From positions 6,588,259-6,652,258 of the forward strand of contig OX442320.1 in assembly GCA_949358305.1 (NCBI GenBank): DNA of 64,000 nucleotides. Direction: 5' to 3'. Source of the stretch: Strigamia acuminata (lineage: Eukaryota > Arthropoda > Chilopoda > Geophilomorpha > Linotaeniidae). Below, one piece after another: positions 56,245 to 64,000 of the stretch (position 1 is the stretch's first letter; each line of letters begins with the position of its first letter). The translations under genes and the position numbers were made by a program. The notes under the pieces are model-generated. The model searched no databases, was not told the origin of the DNA, and worked only from the letters and a program-made list of their open reading frames with translations.

Positions 56245-59200
56245 TTATAAGCAACTGGTTGTTACTTGGTCCATCTGGCCCGATGGCATTTCGGCTTGAG
56301 CGACGCATGCTTGAAGTAACTCGTCCACTTTGTCGCTGTCAGTTTCCGGATCCAAGTTACATTCCTTAAAATAAATTTAAAAAAAATTAAAAATTTTAAT
56401 TTTAATTTAAAAAAAAAAATTGCCATTACGTCGTGAATAGAGTTCAATAAACGTGCAATAAGACGGTTGGTGTGATTAAGTTTAGCGCTTGCTTCTTCGG
56501 CCTTTTTCATCGCTGTTTCGGCCTCTAGACTCTTGGCTTCGGCCTTGTCCTGGAACCCAGCTATCAGCTGCAAAAAAATTATAATAATAATTAAAATTAA
56601 AATAATTAAATTAAATTTATTTTTCTTTCTAACATTTCGTAATCCATCTTCGTATTTACTGAAAAAATCATCCAATGGGAACGATAGCAAATCGTCTACG
56701 CCCAAATTTTGAATCTTATCCTTTGTCATCTCCCAATTCGGTGGTTTAAAATAATGCAAGCATGTCCTAAAAAAAGTAACAAATAATAAATAAATCCACT
56801 GTTCAATGTAAAAATCCGTACTTGTAACCACGACTCAAATCTTCCAACAATTCGTCCGAATTGTGATTTGGCACACGACAAGCCGTAGAACTCGACGGCA
56901 TTTCTTGTTGCACCTTAATAGATGATTGTGACTAATGATGAGTTTTTTTGTAATTAAACCAATAAAATTAAAAAAAAAATAAAAATTCTCATATTTACCA
57001 CTGCTAATCTTATTTTCTCACTATTTGGCGGTATCCTACAAAACAAATAAAACAATAAGACAGCACAACACGCACAACGACGCACTAAAACAAACCTCTT
57101 CTCGTATTTAGCAAACGGCAACTTATCCAACCTAACGATAAGATCCGGCCCGGTTCTCCTCAACGCCGTTCCCACAAACCATCTATTCCGAACCTCAACT
57201 TCCACTCGGGAACCCACCTCAACTAAAATTAAAAATCAATCAACAACAAAACAAAACAAAAAACAAAAAATACTTTTCGTCGGCGCTTCGAACTCCGTTT
57301 CACTCAATTCAGGCCACCAATCGTCAACGGCGGTCGCACTCGATTCGGAACTGTTATTACTCTCAGCTGCGGGACTTTCCCACGACGACCTGGTGGTCTG
57401 TTTGCGCGGCCTCCGCGGTGGCACGTAGTTATGGTGAACGTCGTCGTCGCAATTCGATTCGGTTGACGCTCGACTGTTTTGAATTCGCTACAAACCAAAA
57501 TAAAATAATCAAAATTCAATTTCTCACTCAAAAATTTACCTTTCTCTTCGCGGACAAAGTTTCTTCGGAAGCCGAGGCTCGTTTCCCCGGTTCTACTCTC
57601 CTCTGAGCGACTTCTTCCATCGTACTTTTTGCCGCTCGAGAAGACGTCACGACTTCTCGTTGAGACTGTTTAATGCTTCTTTCCTGGATTCTCTTGATGG
57701 TTTCTTTATCCTCGGCGTCTTTTTCCTCTCTGGTTTTTTCGACCCGTTGAAACTTCCCTTCCGGCACGACGAGTTTTTCTTCGTTATTGATGCACTTGTT
57801 TCGACCGGCGTCGGGGTTCATCGAACAAACCCAAGTGTCCGGGAACACTTTCCCTACGTTGCTCGACGAAAACGGTAAAACTCTCCATTTTAAGCATAAA
57901 TCTAGAAATTTCGTATTCGTTCAATCGCAGCTCTCTCCCCGATTAATTCACAGCACTCGCATACCACACTGCAGACAGATCTTCTTCTCTCTCGCGCGCC
58001 TGTTGACAAATTTTAAATCCATTGACGGCATTTCTTCCCAACCGGATGTGCGATACCCGTAATTCTCCCAGAATTCGGTCACCGAACGCGATCCTAAAAT
58101 CATTCGTCAATAAATCACAATTAAAAAGCACAAATCGCAATAAATAACAAACCTAAATCGACATCTCTCCAATACTGCTCCATGTGTTCCCCCAACACTT
58201 TCAATAAATGTCGATACTCTTTAGCGTCGGTAAAATCTTGTTTGTTGAGCGTTGGTTCCAGAACGAGGTAAGGAACATTGACAATCCCTGCGAAAACGAC
58301 CAATATTAAGTGTTAATGCTACTGACTAAAATGAATAACCAACGTACCGACAACGCCGCGGCATTTTCTGAAACGTTAACCAGTTTTTTTTAGTTAAAAA
58401 AATTTAAATATACAATTTATATGTATTGAGAAACTTACTGGCCACCTTCCAGTTGGGGTCCAACGCGCACGTACATTTTGATTAGTCGATTGCAATTGTA
58501 TATGAAGAGCCCGTCGTTCTTCCGATTCTCCAAGTTGATGCCGAAAATAAAAGAGAGCGTTTTAGGTTCTTTCATGGACCTAATACCAAGAAAAAAAATT
58601 TTTTTATAGCATAAACTCATCAATATTAAGTGTCAATCATTTACTTTTGTTTAACTTCCGAAATTATTTCTTTTTGAGCCAATTCAGCCTTCAAATCTTC
58701 GGCTGCTTTTTGTAAATTCCTTAATTTCGACTGCAAAACAATGTTTTATTTACGTCTCGTACCATTGTAAATCAATTCAAAGTGCTTACGCGATCATTTC
58801 TACTCATATTTGACCCAGAAGAATTTTCCATCTCCCTATGTAAAAAAATGCAATAAATAAATTAAATTAAATTAAATTAAATTAATAACAAACCGTGATC
58901 TGCCTTCGGCTTCAACATGTTTCTGTTTGACTACAAAAATAAATAAATTTCACGTTTGGGAGTTTGAAAATTTCGCTCCAAATATGCAAATTACCAGTTT
59001 TGTACTCCAATTCAGCTTTTTTCGCTTCTTCCTTAGATCTGGCTTTGAACCGAGCCGATGTGTACTGATAGGAACGAGGTTTGTACAGATCGTACACTAA
59101 TCGATACGCCTGTACTTTTTTCGATTGAATGTACACTTTCATTCGTGGCTCTGAATACAGAAGAGCGACGTACGCTCTGAAGGAATATCTCTCGGAAACA

Positions 59201-60692
59201 AGTCTAGATTGAAGAATAAAAAATGTAATTACATCAATAAATAATAGATCGACAAGTTGTTAAATTTATAATAATTACATTTTATCCGTCAACAGATCGG
59301 TTCCCGCAATTAAGATGTCCTTTGGATCCGTTTTAAAATCGAGTTCGGTTATGCCGTTGTCCAGTAATTTAAGATTATACAGAATAACTAAAGTTCCAGA
59401 TTTTTTATCGATGCGCTGAAACTGTTCGAAAAATTCGCCTCGCGAGTGAAACGGAGAATATCTCAATATTAAGTCCATTTCTGTCTCGTGCTTTAAAACG
59501 AAGTAAAATGTTACAAAATGATAATAGCGTCGAAATTAAATCGTTTGAATTTACTTTTTCTTTCCCCTTTCCTTTTCCCTTGTCGCAAATCGGACTTAGA
59601 TCGTGCGCATTAAAAGATGGCAAAGGAACTATCACCTGAAACGAATAAAATTAAATTACGTTGGGATAAAATGTGTGAAAATGTTGTTTTAATGCCTCTT
59701 TAATCTTCTCTTCCTCGTGAAACGTACGGGAGAGCATCAAACACGTCATACGATCGCCTTTTTTTGTAAACACAATCAGATCGTTGGCAATTCGCATCGA
59801 TGCGCTGGTAAATTAATCGAAAATTAAATAAAAATGATGATGATAATGAAAAAAAAGTTTATATTTATACGATTTTAAGCCGTTGCCGTATTGACCAATT
59901 TGCGTCGAATCCATCGTCTTTTTTTGCGAGAGGCCAAATGTGATAACATTCGCAGTTTCGGCTAATTAAAATAAAAATTTTAGCAAAATTTAAACATTTT
60001 AAACAACATTAAACAACTCACTCGGATCCATTCCTTCTCCATCGTCTAAAAAACAAAGCATCGTTCCTCCACGAAGCATTCTGTCGGAAACTAAACAAAA
60101 ATAAAATAAAATAAAATATTTAATTTGCACATTTTACACAAAAATTCTATCAAATTACCAGTAAATATTTCCAAATTGTTTGCATTGGCATCTCTGGAGG
60201 TAAAAGAAAATATAAATTAAAGCAAAATACAATAAAAACAAAGATATTTCTATTTAAAATATACCTCGAGTTGTCCACAATTTCAGCCAATGCGCCAAAT
60301 AAAAACTCGTGCGTCGTCCTGAAATATTAAACATCTCAATTAAAAACAAAACAAAAAAATATATTTAACGTAACTAAAATCAATGACGAGACAAAGTAAA
60401 ACATGAACACCAAATCAATGTTGTTATAGTTACACACAATAGCAAACAACAGGTTTATATTAATTTTTTTTTATTAATAACGTATATTAACTCAGATGCT
60501 TCCGTAATAAAAACAAACGATGTTTATTCAACAATTAATTCACAGGTGTTTAATCATCTCCAATTTGCAACCGCTATTGCAACAACCAAAATTCAATTAC
60601 TTCGCACGGAATTTTAAAGTTACTTACGAATTTGTGTGCAAATAATCGTAGCTCAATTGAGCTCTACTGAGCCCAGTGTAAACATGAGACAT
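56245..60692 (-). CDS. MORC2: MORC2-like GHKL ATPase with CW zinc finger, copy A
   Basis: This gene encodes a nuclear ATPase used in chromatin compaction and, in mammals, HUSH-dependent silencing. ATG 60692 ([19 protein letters not shown]). GHKL motifs: [20 protein letters not shown] (Asn/Asp pair), [10 protein letters not shown] and [11 protein letters not shown]. The transducer part includes [41 protein letters not shown] and [17 protein letters not shown]. The charged coiled-coil arm is spread over several tiny exons near 58.9-58.7 kb. [15 protein letters not shown] and [17 protein letters not shown] follow. The CW finger has [19 protein letters not shown] and RNKC. Then come a nuclear linker, a chromo/tudor-like barrel ([15 protein letters not shown]) and a C-terminal coiled coil ending in VTTSCL. 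About 20 exons. Confidence 0.93.
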
Positions 60693-61233
60693 TTTCGAAC
60701 GATGTAGAAGAAACAATAGTGATAGAAGTAATGACCATTGGTTGATGATCACTTAAAACCCTAGAAGAAAAAAAAAAACAAAAAATTTTTGCATTAAAAT
60801 TCTATTCACATTCCTGTGATGAGAAAGTTTTTACACAATGAATCGTTATTATCTCCTGATGGTTTAAGCCAGGGAAGTTGTTTAGATCTCCGTTATAAAC
60901 TCAAATGGAGTATTTTGGATACCTTGGGAGCGTTATAATAAAAGACGACACGCCATCGTGTGGCAATAACAAAAAGGCCACGACTTTTTGGTAATGCCGC
61001 AAGATGGCGATGGCTTTTGTTTACAATAATAATAAAAATTTTTTTATGAGTTTTATTACATTCGGCCTCTCGGTATAAAAACACGTAATAAATATGTAAT
61101 GATCGATTTTTGTGTTAGTTTCATATGTTTCTTTATTTGGATATTTAAAAGTAAAATGAAAAATGTTTTGTGATAGCATGCAGGTTTATTTACTTGTATT
61201 TTGTAAATGGAATTTTTTATTTTATTTATTAAA
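60693..61233. other. Spacer between the two MORC2-like genes
   Basis: About 540 bp of AT-rich sequence containing the start region of copy A and the 3' end of copy B. A short palindrome-like pair (CGCCATCGTGTGGCAATA and TGCCGCAAGATGGCGATGGC) lies at 60950-61012. It resembles similar gCCATC..TGGC sequence at 28205-28290, possibly a dispersed repeat. Confidence 0.4.
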
Positions 61234-64000
61234 TCAGCTTCGGTTTAAGTTCGATCTTTTCGCTAGCTCTTGAACGACCTGTGATCGAATAAGCTTAAAA
61301 AATAAAAAATAAAAACAATAAATAAAACGATTTATTCTAACAAATTCATCCTCACCTTTTTCAATTCAATGTTGTAGAAGTTGAGAAAATCGTCCAATGG
61401 AAACCGTACCAATTCATCCGGCGTCAAATTATTAATCTGTTCGTTAGACATTATCCATTCTTGTGGCACTAACGCACCCAAAAGATCCCTAACAATAATA
61501 ATTTTTAAAAAAAAACAAAACCAAAAAAACACCGAATTTTATTTTCTAAATTCCCACCTGTAATCGGAACAGATTTTTTCTAATAAACGCGCCGAAGAAA
61601 CTGATGCCGGGTTTTCCTCGGCTTTCGGAGATTGCTGCACCTGTAAACAATTTATTCATTAAAAATCATCTCTCATGAAAAAGGTGAAACATTTATATTC
61701 ACCGCTGCTAATCTAATTTTATCACTATTCGGCGGTATCCTCTTGTCGTACTGCGAAGAAGGCAATTTATCCAACCGAACTATAAAATCCGGACCATTTT
61801 TCTTTATCGCCGTCCCCATATGCCATTTGTTACGAACTTTTACTTCGACTCGCGAGCCCAACTCAACTGAAAATATGTAAAAAAAAAAAAAAAAAAAAAA
61901 ATTACAAATTAAACTCGAAAACATGTATATACAAAATTACTTTGTGCTTGCACTTCTAATTCGTCGTCACTTAATTCGGGCCACCATTCATCAATTTGCG
62001 CCACGGTCAATTCAGATCCATTACTACCGTCCCCTGCAGCTTGATCCACCAACGACCTAACGCCAGATCTACGCGGAACATGAGTCGACACGAAATTATG
62101 AACAACATCTTCGTTCAAAGTTTCATCCGTTTGACTTCGGCTGCAATTAATCCGCTTAAACAGGAAAAATCAATCAAAAGCAATCAAAACTGCTTAACTC
62201 AGACCAAAATACCTTTCTTTTAATAGACAAAGGTTCCTCCGAAGGTATAACTCGTTTGCTAGACCGTCCATCCGATGTTTGCGCTTCAATATTCAATTCT
62301 TCAACTTCCCCGTCACTATCTTCCCGTTCCTCCAACGAAAGCGGTCGTACAGCCATAGGAGGCGCTTTTCTTCGAGCCACCTCTTCCATCTTGGCTTTAG
62401 CCGATCTCGACGACAGTACCACCTCGTTCGAAGCGCTTTGTTTGAGTAAGTTTGCCGCCATTTTTTTGAGGGCCTCTTCGTCCTTTTCCTCTCGCGATTT
62501 TTCAACCTTGTGGAACTCTCCTTCCGGCAGCTTAAGTTTCTCTTCGTTGGTGTTGCATTTGTTTCTACAGGGATCTGGATTCTGGGCACACACCCAAGTG
62601 TCGGGGAACACTTTTCCGACGTTGCCCGCCGCAAACGGCAAAACTCGCCAGTTTAAACAATCATCTGCTTATTCGAATTAATTAATTAGATCGTCGCTCC
62701 CGATTAATTCTCAATCGCATACCGCACTGCAGACAGATCTTCTTCTCTCTCCCTCGTCTGTTGACGTATTGTGTGTCCATCGACGCCTTTTCTTCCCATC
62801 CGGAAGTGCGGTAGCCGTAATTCTCCCAAAACTCGGTTACCGAACGGGATCCGAGGTCGACGTCGTTCCAATATTTCTCCATGTGCTCTCCCAATACTTT
62901 CAATAAATGCCTGTACTCTTTGGCGTCTGTGAAATCTTGTTTGTTGTGAGTTGGCTCCAGAACGAGGTAAGGAATGTCAACAATTCCTATCGAATTAACC
63001 GATTTATCGGGTAAATAATTAAATTACTCGTTAAATAAATAACCAACGTACCAACAACGCCACGGCATTTTCTGAAAGGTTAAATAAATATTTTAATTTT
63101 GTATATAAAAAAATAAAATTTTAATGTAGAAAGACTTACTGTCCACCTTCCAGCTGAGGTCCAACGCGTTCATACATTTTGATTAATCGATTGCAATTGT
63201 ATATGAAGAGCCCGTCGTTCTTCCGATTCTCCAAGTTTATGCCGAAAATAAACGCGAGCGTTTTCGGATCTTTCAATGACCTAATAAAAAATTATTATTT
63301 ATTATTTGTAATAATAAAATGCTGTTCAAGGATTTTCAACCGTTGGTGTCCATCCGAAATTGATTGCTTGCGACGGGTTTCAACACGCAAATCATCGGCT
63401 GCCTTTTGTAAAGTCCTCATTTTCGTCTAGAAAAAATATTTACACATTTAGTTGATGTTGGTGTATAAATAATAAATAAAAACGTACTCGATCTTCACTA
63501 GTCATCGCTGTTGGTAAAGTCGCTCGTTCAAATTCTCTGTATAAAAAAATATTGGTTTAAAAAATATTATTTTATTTTTTCAATATTTACCGTGATCTGC
63601 CTTCCGCATCTTTAAGTTTCTGCTTGGCTAGAAAAACAAAGAAAAAAAATTTAACTCGATTTTTGTATTTTTTTTTGTTCTAAATTTTACCAATTTTGTA
63701 TTCCATTTCGGCTTTATTCGCTACCTCTTTCGATCTGGCTTTAAATCGAGCCGAAGTGTAATGGTAGCAACGGGGCTGGTAAAGGTCGTAAACTAAACGA
63801 TGCGCGTGTACTTTTTTCGATTGAATGTACACTTTCATGCGTGGTTCGGAATACAGAAGAGCGGCGTACGCTCGGAATGAATATTTTTCAGCAACGAGTC
63901 TATATATCGAAAAGAATAATGAAAAGAACACACAACGATGTCAATATTAAAATTACATTTTATCTCTCGATAGATCAGTTTCCGCGATCAATATATCCCG
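61234..64000 (-). CDS. MORC2-like GHKL ATPase, copy B (partial, 5' end beyond window)
   Basis: A tandem paralogue on the same strand, with the same exon layout as copy A. The window holds the part from [14 protein letters not shown] (edge) through [17 protein letters not shown], the coiled-coil arm, [37 protein letters not shown] finger ([25 protein letters not shown]), acidic linker, barrel ([15 protein letters not shown]) and [15 protein letters not shown]. Copy A continues into a long C-terminal coiled coil. Copy B's last exon starts with similar residues ([14 protein letters not shown] against [13 protein letters not shown]) but stops after 20 residues at TGA 61234. One arm exon (about 63425-63350) ends at a weak GTTGAA donor. 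The reading frame is otherwise open, so it is probably a functional but diverging gene. Confidence 0.88.

Overview
The window is eukaryotic nuclear DNA, almost certainly from an invertebrate animal and most likely an arthropod or another ecdysozoan. The support is short AT-rich GT-AG introns (often 50-100 bp) in nearly every gene, a serotonin transporter that reads closest to insect SERT, an ERK of rolled type, and a full bilaterian gene set. Nothing bacterial, viral or CRISPR-like was seen. Exon borders were read by eye from splice signals and reading frame, so each is accurate to a few bases at best.

Layout. 0.2-8.7 kb (+): a CLIP-170/CLIP-190 microtubule plus-end gene (two CAP-Gly domains, coiled coil, two zinc knuckles). 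8.9-9.5 kb (-): RNA polymerase II subunit RPB11. 9.8-12.8 kb (+): a spliced-looking, apparently non-coding locus with duplicated modules and five different minisatellites. 12.9-15.7 kb: about 121 apparently perfect copies of a 23-bp purine-rich repeat. 15.8-18.4 kb: small, poorly resolved loci, including a VOPP1/WBP1-like membrane protein. 18.4-19.9 kb: a 225-bp tandem triplicate whose third copy is split by a 759-bp hAT-like MITE. 20.5-22.0 kb (+): sedoheptulokinase. 22.3-24.0 kb (-): nucleoredoxin. 24.3-28.0 kb (-): ERCC6L/PICH helicase. 29.5-34.4 kb (+): serotonin transporter, with a MITE in one intron. 35.0-35.5 kb (+): a refilin-like gene. 36.0-38.0 kb (-): VMP1. 38.9-39.7 kb (-): PTRH2. 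39.9-42.4 kb (+): ANAPC7. 44.2-45.9 kb (-): a Yippee-like gene. 50.5-52.7 kb (+): ERK MAP kinase. 54.0-55.4 kb (-): a Tbx6/Dorsocross-like T-box gene. 56.2-60.7 kb and 61.2->64 kb (-): two tandem MORC2-like genes, the second shortened at its C-terminus and cut by the window edge.

The genes are mostly housekeeping and regulatory and do not form one pathway. Gene order is informative. VMP1-PTRH2, and Yippee-ERK-Tbx6, resemble neighbourhoods on human chromosomes 17q23, 22q11 and 16p11.2 and look like relics of an ancient bilaterian block. The most unusual material is the minisatellite cluster at 10.0-15.7 kb, the nested hAT-like element, two GC-AG introns, a 21-nt microexon and a duplicated in-frame 3' splice site in CLIP, and the diverging MORC2 pair.
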